Shown one piece after another: positions 24,139 to 34,091 of a DNA stretch of 64,000 bases. Positions within the stretch are counted from its first letter, which is position 1; every line of letters begins with the position of its first letter. This stretch comes from Panaeolus papilionaceus (lineage: Eukaryota > Basidiomycota > Agaricomycetes > Agaricales). The DNA lies in NCBI GenBank assembly GCA_015501605.1, contig JADNRZ010000010.1, forward strand, positions 186,001 to 250,000. The letters are read 5' to 3'. The notes below the pieces were generated by a model that had not been told where the DNA came from, ran no database searches, and saw only the letters and a program-made list of their open reading frames with translations. A program made the translations under genes and the position numbers.

Positions 24139-24232
24139 ATGGCTCTCCTTCTATCACATGTAGGCCCCCATGATTCAACGCCTACGTAGCTGCCAGCAGA
24201 CATTCTTAGTGACATCCGAAAATATGCTCTGA
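24139..24232 (+). promoter_or_regulatory. Two overlapping upstream ORFs in the GH54 leader
   Basis: An ATG in excellent context (CAGCCATGG, 24139) opens a 16-codon frame ending TAG at 24187-24189. A second ATG (24170) opens a 20-codon frame in another register, ending TGA at 24230-24232. Both lie between the TATA box and the main start at 24292, so they could restrain translation. If the first ATG were instead joined by a splice to the main frame, it would be an N-terminal extension; I see no good donor for that. Confidence 0.45.
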
Positions 24233-24291
24233 ATATACATTCGTTGGAGCTTTTAAACCTCTTGAAGCTGGTAGTTCCGTCAGACTCAAAC

Positions 24292-25788
24292 ATGCGCTCC
24301 TTACTCGCCTTCGTACTTCTTGCTACAAGCTCGCTCGTCCTCGCTGGCCCTTGCGACATCTACGCCTCTGGAGGTACACCATGTGTTGCCGCACACAGCA
24401 CCACTCGTGCCCTGTTCAACAGCTTCAACGGCGCTCTTTACCAAGTGCGACGTGGCTCTGATGGTGCAACAACAAACATCACACCTCTTTCTGCTGGTGG
24501 AGTCGCCAACGCCGCCACTCAGGACAATTTCTGTGCGCGCACCACCTGTGTCATCACCACCATCTTTGACCAGACTGGACGCGGCAACCACCTCACCCAG
24601 GCTCCACCAGGTGGATTCAAGGGACCTGAGGCCAACGGCTTTGACAACCTTGCCAGTGCCACTGGTGCCCCAGTTACCTTGAACGGCCAAAAGGCCTATG
24701 GTGTCTTCGTCTCTCCTGGCACTGGATACCGCAACAACTCCCCGAGTGGCATAGCCAGGGGTGACGCAGCCGAGGGCATGTACGCCGTCCTCGACGGCAC
24801 ACACTACAACAGCGGCTGCTGCTTTGACTACGGTAACGCCGAGACCAACAGCCAAGACACTGGTAACGGGCACATGGAGGCCATCTACTTTGGTACCGAG
24901 GCCTTTTGGGGCAGCGGTGCTGGCAGTGGTCCCTGGATAATGGCCGACCTCGAGAACGGTCTGTTCTCCGGCTTCAACGTTAAGGTCAACACGGGCAACC
25001 CAACGATCAAAGACCGCTTCATCACAGCTATCGTCAAAGGCCAGCCAGGAAACTGGGCCATCCGCGGTGCGAACGCTGCCTCGGGCTCACTCTCGACGTT
25101 CTACAACGGGCAGCGCCCCAATGCTTCGGGGTACAACCCGATGTCAAAGGAGGGCGCCATCATCCTCGGTATTGGAGGAGACAACAGCATCAGCGGGCAG
25201 GGCACGTTCTACGAGGGTGTCATGACCTCTGGCTTCCCCTCCGACGCGACGGAGAACGCCGTGCAGGCGAACATCGTCGCTGCAAAATACGCCACAACCT
25301 CGATGACGAGCGGGCCGTCCTTTAGTGTCGGTTCATCCGTCTCCTTCCGTGCGACGACGTCGTGCTGCACAACGCGGTACATCACCCATACCGGCGCCAC
25401 AGTCAATACACAGGTCGTGACCTCGAGCAGCTCAACCGCACTCAAGCAGCAGGCGAGCTGGACTGTACGCACCGGCCTCGCCAACAGCGCGTGCTTCTCT
25501 TTCGAGTCGCGTGACACACCCGGAAGCTTTATCCGCCACTTCAACTTCAACCTCGTCGTCAATGCGAACGACGGCAGCAAGGCATTCTCCGAGGACGCCA
25601 CCTTCTGCCCCAAGGCGGGTCTTAACGGCCAGGGCAACACCATCACATCGTGGGGCTACCCAACTCGCTCATGGCGCCACTTCAACAATGTCCTCTCCAT
25701 TGCCACCAATGGCGGTGTCCACAACTTCGACTCGACGTCCTCGTACAACGACGATGTCAGCTTCGTCGTTAGCTCCGGCTTTGCTTGA
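24292..25788 (+). CDS. abfB: GH54 alpha-L-arabinofuranosidase with CBM42
   Basis: One uninterrupted frame of 498 residues encodes a secreted enzyme removing alpha-L-arabinofuranosyl side chains from arabinoxylan, arabinan and pectin. MRSLLAFVLLATSSLVLA is a signal peptide, followed by GPCDIYASGGTPCVAAHSTT, the typical GH54 N-terminus. The catalytic domain (about 19-335) has the vicinal Cys176-Cys177 pair (SGCCFDYG), Glu221 in MADLENGLFSG (nucleophile position of the Aspergillus enzyme) and Asp297 in GIGGDNS (acid/base position). The arabinose-binding CBM42 domain follows (about 340-498; SVSFRATT, FESRDTPGSFIRHFNFNL, YPTRSWRHFNNVL). The frame has an in-frame ATG at 24244, rejected because the signal peptide starts at 24292. 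The lack of introns and higher GC set it apart from its neighbours. Confidence 0.95.
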   Translation: MRSLLAFVLLATSSLVLAGPCDIYASGGTPCVAAHSTTRALFNSFNGALYQVRRGSDGATTNITPLSAGGVANAATQDNFCARTTCVITTIFDQTGRGNHLTQAPPGGFKGPEANGFDNLASATGAPVTLNGQKAYGVFVSPGTGYRNNSPSGIARGDAAEGMYAVLDGTHYNSGCCFDYGNAETNSQDTGNGHMEAIYFGTEAFWGSGAGSGPWIMADLENGLFSGFNVKVNTGNPTIKDRFITAIVKGQPGNWAIRGANAASGSLSTFYNGQRPNASGYNPMSKEGAIILGIGGDNSISGQGTFYEGVMTSGFPSDATENAVQANIVAAKYATTSMTSGPSFSVGSSVSFRATTSCCTTRYITHTGATVNTQVVTSSSSTALKQQASWTVRTGLANSACFSFESRDTPGSFIRHFNFNLVVNANDGSKAFSEDATFCPKAGLNGQGNTITSWGYPTRSWRHFNNVLSIATNGGVHNFDSTSSYNDDVSFVVSSGFA

Positions 25789-26250
25789 GTCGTTCAGGGA
25801 AGCAAAATTTAATGGGGCTTGTCCCTTCATCTAGTGCTAGTTACCAGTAGCAGACGCAGGAATGCACTTACTATTGATTTATTGACAATGTGTGATATAT
25901 GTCCGCAATTGTTGTGGAGTTTATCAAGTACTCCGTCTGGCGCCTATTCTAACAACCGAGCACGATGACGATTAACATATGGTACCGGTTCTTACATCTT
26001 ACTCTGGCAATTTCTATCTGTTGTGCGCGTATGCCAGGTTTCACTTTTTTGACGCTCCCTAGGCGGTGGGTAGGGTTTATGGAAGCAATAAGTTGTCGTT
26101 CACCCATTATGTTGCTGACGCAAAGTTCCATCCATTCCTGGTCCGCATGCATAGAATTGATTTAATTTCATCACACGCCCGTGCTTGTGAATTGCCCTCA
26201 TACAGTGATTACGCGTTGATGATGACTGTCTGATATTAATGGCCACAGGT
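25789..26250. other. Intergenic: GH54 3' flank
   Basis: No coding sequence recognised. This is the 3' flank of the GH54 gene up to a seven-TM gene fragment. Confidence 0.4.
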
Positions 26251-26354
26251 CAAGTATGAAGTTGTGCGTCTCTTCGACGATACAGTATGTGGATATGGAT
26301 AGGGAGACCTGAACTCCACGAAGTGCGGTGGGAAACGCGAAGGTAGTGACAAAC
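26251..26354 (-). pseudogene. Fragment of a seven-TM gene exon
   Basis: About 104 bp match the inner part of the large exon of the seven-TM gene at 29284-29388 in the same orientation. Shared blocks are CAAGTATGAAGTT, GTCTCTTCGACGATACA, TTTGGATAT-GATAG-like sequence, GAGACCTGAAC and GCGAAGGTAGTGACAAA. In the intact gene this part codes the loop around SKYCIVEETHNFILAP. No other exon of that gene is present, so this is a relic left by recombination near the second carrier copy. Confidence 0.7.
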
Positions 26355-26463
26355 AGTTGTAGGTGTACTACCCATTCGCTGATATCAATAAAAGATATGT
26401 GCAGGAATTAGCCATCAGGCACGTAGCAACGCGTACAACAGACCTACAATCGCTCGATACATG

Positions 26464-27844
26464 TTACACCAACGAGCTTTGGAATCCGCCAAACAGGAAC
26501 GTGATCCACCAACCACGATAAAGCGTCGTCCATCCTTCTTCCTTCACGATCCTCTTAAAGCAGTCAACTAACCCGGTGTATGGGTCGCTGTCAGGGTGCG
26601 TTCTAACGTTTGTTTGCGTCAGACAACTGCTGCCTCGGTATGAACGGAACTCGGGGAACTTACAGAATAACATCTTCCTCGACTAAGATGTCCACCTCAG
26701 ATTCGGACTGGGCAGCTGGCTCCGTTGTATCCACGGCAGATAATGATGAAGGTTCGTGTCCGTTATTTCTCTGGAGGGAGAGACGCACGAGGGCAACCTC
26801 CAGTGGGCAGAGTAACAGTGTACCCAACACCGCAAGAGCTCCGAGAACGACCCATGTCACGGCATTATAAGGGCCCTCTGGGGATGGCAGCTGCGGTACT
26901 GAGCGCCTGATGGCCCGTTGAATGACCACGCTAAGCTCTATGAAGATATCGTATCGGGTGATTCTGACGAACAACGTCACAAGGAAAATGTAGGTTGTCC
27001 AACCAAGGAACAGTCCAGGGTTGCGGAAAAGCTTCCAGAAGTGGGCGCGCTCGTGTGGTGAAAGCAAGGTACGCAGCGCGACGCGTGGTCTGAAAGGGGA
27101 GAGTTTGGCTGGGGTTGTCATTGCCCTGTAAGTATAACGAGCTGTGATTAATGCTATGCGGCGGTTGAGGGGGACTCAAGCTCACGTACCGGTATATGAT
27201 TATCATGGCGTATATTGAGAAGAGTACAGTGAGCAAAAAGATAACGAGGTCCAACTGTTTGTTGAGTGTGATGAGAAGGTGTTTTGTCACTTGTGAATTT
27301 TTGTGAGATAACATGACGTACCGTATTAAGGGTAATACGAGAGATGCTTGGGGTGTGTGCCATCGGAGTGATATTGAAAAGGGCTCTAAAAATGAGGTTG
27401 GGAACTGAACGGCGTTGAGTATTCGTCAAAGGACGAAGAATGTAAACCCACAGAAGCCTTTGAAAAAGCCAGATATTCCCTACAAATTCAAGAACAAATG
27501 ATCGCGTCAATTAATCAGGTAGGCATCATCCACAGAGACGAAGAATTATAACACCATGAAAAAACCCTCACCTCCAATCGATAGACCCGCGCGAACATCC
27601 CAAAATACGACTTGACAACAGGCCCAACAACGGGAGGAGAGTCCACAGTACCCTGCTCGGCTTCAGCTTCGTTTCCATCTGCTAGTTGGAGGCCTTTCGG
27701 GTTGTAGTTCGCCCTGAATCTTACAAGAACGCTGGTAAACGGTAGGGTGAGGACCCAAAAGCAGACATAGTATGCCATGATGAACACAACGAAGACCCTT
27801 TGAGGCTCATCGTCGCCAAACAACATGGTGTTCAGCGATTCCAT
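26464..27844 (-). CDS. Mitochondrial-carrier-like protein, copy 2
   Basis: This is a close paralog of the gene at 22234-23610 with the same exon order: MESLNTMLFGDDEPQRVF with a first helix, SYFGMFARVYRLE, a short GISGFFKGFF exon, PNLIFRALFNITPMAH, a helix exon (FLLTVLFSIYAMIIIYR), the large exon with LLSPHERAHFWKLFRNPGL and CPLEVALVRLSLQRN, and a last exon PYTGLVDCFKRIVKEEGWTT-LYRGWW ending FQSSLV. It carries the SLC25 carrier signatures but its substrate is unknown. Differences cluster in the acidic C-terminal loop (STVDTTEP-like against STIVDTSEP-like) and the N-terminus, while introns have diverged more, which suggests purifying selection on both copies. Confidence 0.75.
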
Positions 27845-28615
27845 GTCGTATTGTTTTGCGGCTCAGTCCAAGTTCAACCGTTTTTGATTCCGATGGGAGA
27901 GGCTCGACGTTTGGATAGAGATGATGCTATCTCTTGGGCTGGTGGTGGATGTGTTGTAGGAAGACTTGTGAGTGACTCTGACTCGCTCCGAATTCCTCTT
28001 CAAGGACAGGGACTGAAGAGAAGTGCAAATGGCCTTTTCCGTGCTGAACGTAGTTGACATGTTGACATCTCGCAGTTTCACACGCGTCGCCGAATGTGGC
28101 CCACGAATCCACGAGCGCCTTGCCTAGGTTGAAGCGAATGATACTAGTTTTGATTGCGTGAAGCACGTTGCAGATAAATTAGAGCTTAAGCTGATACGTG
28201 CACAAGATTACGCCACACTCAATATGTAGGCCTGGCACAAAACGCCATGATTTGAGAAAGATAAATATGTACATAAAATACATCATTGACAGTAATGGCC
28301 CCTGGTGAGAATGCTAATCATAGATACGACATACACCTAATAATTGCTTGTAATGGTCTTAATCCTATATATGCACTGATAGAGGTCAGCGTCACATTCA
28401 AGCAGAATCAGGATGATGCACAGAAACAGGCGCTGGTATCAGACCTAAAACTGGTTGACTGATATAAATACAAGGAGGAAGTACAAATTCATCAGGTCTG
28501 TATGCCAGTGCGGACGACGTGCCTACGGACTGCTTCTGTTCCAAGGACTGCCAAATGACTGTATACCGCAAGCTTAGACAGAACCCGTACTTGGGAAATT
28601 TTGACTGGGATTATT
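27845..28615. other. Intergenic: carrier 2 upstream region and shared flank repeat
   Basis: The first 215 nt is the duplicated carrier promoter region. About 28345-28510 is the partner of the flank repeat at 22025-22200. No gene recognised. Confidence 0.5.
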
Positions 28616-29986
28616 CTAGACCCCCAATCCCTCTTTAGACCTGTCATGTTCTTTCTTCGAAATATGCATCACAGTCTCAGCATCACGAGGATAAAGCTGG
28701 CACCGACATCGATGCTCCGAATCACTCGACACTCGAGATGCCAGGCTCCGCTCGTGATTAAACATCAAAGGTAACGGCCCTGCACCGTTTTCTCCATTGC
28801 CATTGCCATTTCCATTTCCTACCGCGGCCGCAGAGTGTAAAAAGGTCGTGGATATCACTGTATCCCTAGTAAGCCCAAATTTGGTGTTCCGGAACACGCG
28901 ACATGCCATCATATTCACCAAGATGATGTTGGGGATGGCGAACATGGGTCGGCATTTGGGTGGTACTGGGTCGACGAAGAATGCGATTACGGTAAATAGG
29001 TTGAGGGAGACAGTGGCACTGGGATGATAGTAAATCAGACAACCGCAAATAAATATCAGGGCAGCGTGTATTGATTCGAGATTGCACTCACGCGTAAAAT
29101 CGCTGGTTATCATGCAACAGAGCCCTCGAGAGTGAAGGAAGGTATCCACCGAATATCATCCTCCAAACACTTTTCCCTTGTCGTAGTTCCGGGCCCAGGT
29201 CGACGTTGTTGAAGATCGTCATAAGCCTCCAAGATATCGCTAAAAACACCAGCGTATCATATACGAATAACGTGATATTCGGGGCAAGTATGAAGTTATG
29301 GGTCTCTTCGACGATACAATATTTGGATATCGATAGAGAGACCTGAACCCCTCTGAGTGCGGTTGGAAATGCAAAGGTAGTGACAAAGAGCGTGGTCCAA
29401 ATGGTGCCGAATGTAAAGACAACAACCTTGTTGTCGTTGAAAATAGCCCGGAGACGGAGGAAGAAGAGGAGGGACGTTGCGGAGATGGCAATTGGGAAGA
29501 ATGCGGTAACAATTTTGAGGAATCGAGCGCAGTCCCACGTTATTGAGGCGGCTTGAGTGGATCTGGATGGGTATTAAGGTCATTTTTCCCAATTTAAAGG
29601 GACATACTTTGATAAAAGGAAGTCGACAGGGCCAATCCCAGTGTTCCAAGTCTATAAAGTTACCCGATCAACGAAGTTACTCATAGAAGAAGGCGTAGCA
29701 TTTCTTACCTAGATAAAACATATACAATCGTTGGAAGTCGCATCCTAAAACGATTCTCTGAGATGAGCTTATAGTCGTCTCGGAGGTTGTCTACAAAATC
29801 CCAGAGAAACACCTAATGAGTTGAAAGATCCAAACATGAGTATCGTTGCGATAACAAGATTTCAAACCGTACCCCACAACCGCCAACAAGAGCATATGTT
29901 CCAAATGTTAGCTCAGCGGCGAGCCCAGGGGGCAGGGGTGGCGAGCCGTCTGGGATGGGGACATCTCGCGGCCATTCGAAAGACAT
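28616..29986 (-). CDS. Uncharacterised seven-TM protein, paralog 1
   Basis: From ATG 29986 the exons give MSFEWPRDVPIPDGSPPLPP, a first helix (FGTYALVGGCG), the hallmark exon WDFVDNLRDDYKLISENR with PTIVYVLSR, LGTLGLAL, and a large exon of helices (FFPIAISATSLLFFLRLRAI, then FGTIWTTLFVTTFAFPT, then APNITLFVYDTLVFLAISWR). It ends in the loop GGYLPSLSRALLHDNQRFYA. A last exon adds ATVSLNLFTVIAFFV, a helix, MACRVFRNTKFGL and a hydrophilic tail with a Gly-Asn run (codons from CCATTG repeats). The pattern WD-DY-PT-SR recalls DUF6533 proteins but is a distinct subfamily. No function is known; a plasma-membrane receptor-like topology is inference. Three further paralogs are in the window. Confidence 0.7.
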
Positions 29987-31095
29987 AGAGGTACGGTGTG
30001 GTAAAATATGGATATCGTCTTTGGTGAATAGTGAGTGGGAAGTGCGTATAATATGAGTTGATAAAGCCGCTACATCACATTCAGATGTAATATATAGTAC
30101 TAAGAGTATTATACCTGGATGACAGATCGCCTGCACATGGTGCACATGTACAGATGTTGTATGTGTCCTATAAATGGAGTTTTCCACACCGCCAAGGAGG
30201 CCGTGCAACGCCCGATTGTAGCAGTGTAAAGATAGAACAAACTGTACCTCAGAGTCGCTGGTTCTCTGTTACTTATCAACTCCAAGTCCTCGATGCGGGA
30301 CTGTTCTGACCTATATGGTACATCGACTGGATGTCTCGCACGAAGGTCCAGGGGCTTCAAGTTCGAAACGATCATCGTCCGAATTCAACATGCACTGGCG
30401 ATTCGAGCCTATGATGTACATAGAGATCTAGAGCAAGTTTCGGTGGAGCTCCACCTCATGATTATAATGGAGGTCACTCCAGGTGCAGCAGGTGCAGGCT
30501 TCTGAGAATGATAATCTTGGGTGACAATCCAACATCAAGACGAAAATAGCAGTGCAGGTGTGGAAAGCTATCCCTAGTATTGAGTGAAACCCAAGGGTTT
30601 AAAATAATATTTTGGCGCAGTTCTTGATGCCAGTGCATATCAATCGATAATTCAATGTTCGACTTCCACTTATATTTGTTTCACTCGGGAGTGGTGTGCC
30701 AGCTACAGTGGCTGCAATTGACAACATTATAATAGCCATATCATTTCTGTTTCAAAGGAGTTAAATGGACTGTAGCACCAGCCAGCCAACAGATGTTGGT
30801 AGATATTTGAGGACTGTATTGCGATGGCGAATAGGGGCGGTGGCTGCACATTGATGAAGTGAATCATCATAAAGTACCGGAAATTGAAATCATCAGTCTC
30901 CGGGGCCGCGTATCAGAAAATGCTGCTCACATCCAAGTGGTTCCCTTTAATTCCATCCGTCCCGTTGGCTTCAAATCCTCTCATAAAACTGGGACAACCG
31001 CATAGGATGACATTACGTCGAGTCGCGATCAGGCGCCAGCTTTTATTCCACGTTATTGTAAACTGATGCGTAGAAAAATAAAGGATGAAGTTCTG
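29987..31095. repeat. Intergenic, partly duplicated at 40.3-40.75 kb
   Basis: About 30480-30560 (CAGGTGCAG...TTCTGAGAATGAT, AAGACGAAAATAGCAG) and about 30790-30930 (GGTAGATATTTG, ATAGGGGCGGTGGCTGCACA, CAGTCTCC) each have a recognisable counterpart at about 40305-40385 and 40600-40735, upstream of nothing but downstream of the second receptor-like gene in the same relative order. So the duplication covers non-coding DNA as well. No gene is seen. Confidence 0.55.
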
Positions 31096-32868
31096 CTACT
31101 CAGACCATGCACTCGCGTACGATGGAGGAAGTGCACCATCAGGTACCTGTGGTGAGGGAATATCCTGCCGTCGTAGAGGAGCCAACAGGGGGAGCTGAGA
31201 TGGTGGATTGAGTTGAGGGGCTGGAGGTGGATTAGGCGCTGACGAATCCGCATCCAGAATTTCCGTGCGGGTTTTATTTTGTGATACAGTTGGGTGTTGG
31301 TTGCTGCCCTGTGTTGTGGCATCTTCTAGCGGGGGTTGGATGATACGGGGCAGCTTATCATGTGGGTACGGCATCGCTATCGCCGTCATCGTGGTTTGTA
31401 CTTGACCATGGACAGGGCGAGTAGCTGTCCCCTGAGGGGAGGGTGTAAGGTTCGGAAGCTTTTCCTGGGGATAAGGCGTCGATGTTGTTGCGTTTTTAAC
31501 TCGGTCGAAGATCACGGGAGGGGTCGATGCTGCAGTTCCCATCTTCTCTGGAGGGAAAGGGACGATGTCGTGCGTACCGTGCGCTTCCTGTTCATTCGAA
31601 GCATCTAAAGACGGTGATCAGAGGTGTTGAGAATATGAAAAAAGGAACTATAGAACCCACCCGATTGTTTTCCGACGGGCCTCTGGGAGTTTAATCGACG
31701 ATGCCACCAAACTAGACATCCAACCGCTATTGCCAATAAAGCAAGACCTCCCAACACACTCCCTACAACCACCTTTAGCTCAAGGTGTTGCCCGTGTAAG
31801 TCGTCTGAATCAGCCACTGGTGCTGGTGTGAATACCGTTGAACTAGAATTCCCTGTACTGGTCACGTTTATGGATGCGAGAGTAGAAAACGCAGGTAGGT
31901 AGGTGATATAGTCGAACCGGAAAGTCGTGTTGCGAATTTCTTTCGCAGTGATATTGAGCAGGTGGTCGCCAGCCGGAAGATTGTCGTATGAGATGAAGGG
32001 GAAGTTGATAGACCATTCTGAACCAAACAAGTCGACTTCTCCGATGTTATATGTTTTTGAAGTAACATTTCCGTCCAACTCGAATTGAAGGACTAAGGAC
32101 GAGATGTTTCCCCAGGCAAACAAACCATAGACACTGGCAGATGTACCTAATGTTTCGGGTCAAGTGACGCACACTGAGAATGTGCGGTACGAGTGCGCAT
32201 ACCTAAAAAAGCGAAAGAGAAAGAATCACCGACTTGAGTTGTTTGACGCGTTGTATTTTGTGCTGTCGTCAGGATTCGATCATGATTTGAATCATAGACT
32301 GAGGTGTTGTTTATCTTCCAGCCTGAGCCGTGGTACTGTATTTGAGGGTCGTTGTCATCTACAAATATTGTCTTCCCGTCAAGTTCTGTGTCTGGGCCAA
32401 CAACAACTAGTGCATAGTCTACTGCCATGGCGTAGCAATGGGTCATAAATATGGTATGTGTCCCATACGGCAGGTCAGGTGTTTTGTACCATGGTTCGAA
32501 ATATGAAATCGGGATGCCATTCGATGCGGGGACGCCGAGGGACTGAGGCGAGTCTGGGTCTATGGTAATTGTTGAGATCGGAAATGTGCTGGGGGCGGGT
32601 CTTGGTGGAATTCCAACAAATGTTACACCAAAGCCTGGATATCGACGTTAAGCAAAGGTTCTCTGGAAAAGACATCGGAGAAGTACGTACCTTCAAATGT
32701 GAATGTAAAGTTGCCCAACCTATCCAGTGAGTCGCGCGTTGTGTTCAAGTATGCTGAATCCAATCCAATATATTGGAATGCGCCTGAAGTGTTCTCCCAG
32801 AAACCCTGAAACGAAAAGTCGAACGAAGAGCTGTCTACGATAATAACTGCAGTTTCCGACTTACTCAT
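31096..32868 (-). CDS. Single-pass receptor-like protein with PPxY tail, copy A
   Basis: The protein starts MSKSETAVIIVDSSSFDFSF and has two beta-rich ectodomain sections. The second is the fungal jelly-roll type: FVDDNDPQIQYHGSGW, GDSFSFAFLGTSASVYGLFA, DNLPAGDHLLNITAKEIRNT, FRFDYITYLPAF. Many N-glycosylation sequons (NTSG, NFT, NTT) lie there. One helix follows (VVVGSVLGGLALLAIAVGCL) with a WWHRR stop-transfer. The cytosolic tail repeats a P-[FY]-P-x-x-K motif three times (VPFPPEK, TPYPQEK, MPYPHDK) and ends GALPPSYASAWSE, containing a PPxY motif known to bind WW domains. No signal peptide is visible, so a short upstream exon may be missing or the first helix may anchor it. Introns fall near 32690-32635, 32210-32145 and 31660-31605. 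Confidence 0.7.
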
Positions 32869-33254
32869 GACAGCTCATGATAGTTTGAACAAAAGTTGCG
32901 TCAACGATTGCACGTACAGGGCATTCGGCCCAGTCAAAAACGGTTCTGCAACATCGCCGTGTTTGTTAATAATCACCCGACCAACATAAACAACCAATAC
33001 ACTCGGATGCAATTGACCGAGGAGTGATCATGATCAAGTGATCAATTGATGCCAATTGATGGGCAAGAAGGCTTGATGCAAGATTCTATTCTTATCAATC
33101 CGCTGCTCTCGCTGAACGGGTGTTACAACGGACGATACCAAGCTCAGTATATGGTCTATGGTGGAAATGGATTGGAATATCGCTGCCACTCATTTGGAGG
33201 GAACATCACAAGAGAAAGAAAGGGTCAGGAGATCTGAGAGAGTTCCATGCGCTT
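32869..33254. other. Upstream region of receptor-like gene A
   Basis: This stretch resembles the region upstream of receptor copy B (shared CAGCTCATGA-AGT-TG-ACAAAAG near the start codon), and both run into a piece of the metallophosphoesterase gene preceded by CTGAGAGAGTTC. No gene recognised. Confidence 0.5.
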
Positions 33255-33900
33255 CTTCCCATTGTCCCCTGAATTTCATGACTTGGCTTTTGGATACCCA
33301 CGCGACGAGACGGCCGTGAAGATCGCGAAGAGGATCCCGAAGTGTGATATCCTGTGCGTTGCGTTTCTTCTCTCCTTTCCTCCCCATCCTTCTCTCCCTT
33401 CCCCTCCCGCCTCTCTGTCCCTCAAAAGCCTACTAACACAACCTTGAACCCAACCCACAGATTAACCCACTCTCCGCCTTTCTCCATCCTTGACAAGACC
33501 CACTCTGGCGCTCAGGTCGAGTGTGAAGCACTCTGGGGGCGGATTAAGGAGTTACGACCTAGGTTGAGCTTGTTTGGACATGTGCATGAGGGGAGAGGGG
33601 AGAGGGGTGGGGTGGGGTGATTGTCGGAGTGGAGGAGAAGAAGTAGTGCAGGGGAATAAGGATGAGGAAGGAAAGGAGGGGAGAGAAGAAGAGACCGGAG
33701 AGGGGGGAGGGAAAGGGGAAGTGATGTGGAAACTCACCGAAGACGATTGTGAGAGATTAAAGGGGGGAGTCTAAGCCTGAAATTGACCCCGACGCTCAGA
33801 GCAGTGTATACTCACAAACAGCACCCTCGGAATCGAATCCAAGTCCAAGTCCAAGTTTAAATTCTCTCCGTCTTCCTACCGTAATCTCTCACGTTCATTA
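33255..33900 (+). pseudogene. Truncated metallophosphoesterase copy (3' half only)
   Basis: The sequence matches the last two thirds of the intact gene at 45828-47727. It holds the exon LSPEFHDLAFGYPRDETAVK through a TCCTGTGCGTTG donor, an intron, and the exon beginning LTHSPPFSILDKTHSGAQVE with IKELRPRLSLFGHVHEGRG. Downstream a shifted remnant of the acidic linker (LTEDDCERLKGGV) ends in a stop at 33772-33774. The Asp-rich metal-binding motifs (D-x-H, GDxx, GNHD) of the 5' half are absent, so no active enzyme could be made. The join lies just before the TTCTTCCCATTG at 33252 and follows receptor copy A upstream DNA. Confidence 0.85.
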
Positions 33901-34091
33901 TTACTTCAAGATAATTTAAGTATCTCAGTGGAGATATGTACGGACCCGAACATCACCCCTGTTTGAACTCTGATGCAAGCCGTGCCAACCGCTAAATTTT
34001 ATTTCTGGAATCACAAGATATCTCCAGCAAATCTAAAAACTAAACTTCTACGCATCTCCCCTCTGCAACATAACATCCCACAACGGACTCT

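Noticed and set aside
24301..24873. 190-codon minus-strand open frame over the arabinofuranosidase
   Set aside because: It is an antisense shadow of a GC-rich coding region; composition is Val/Ala/Ser-rich and there is no domain. The + strand frame is an unmistakable GH54.
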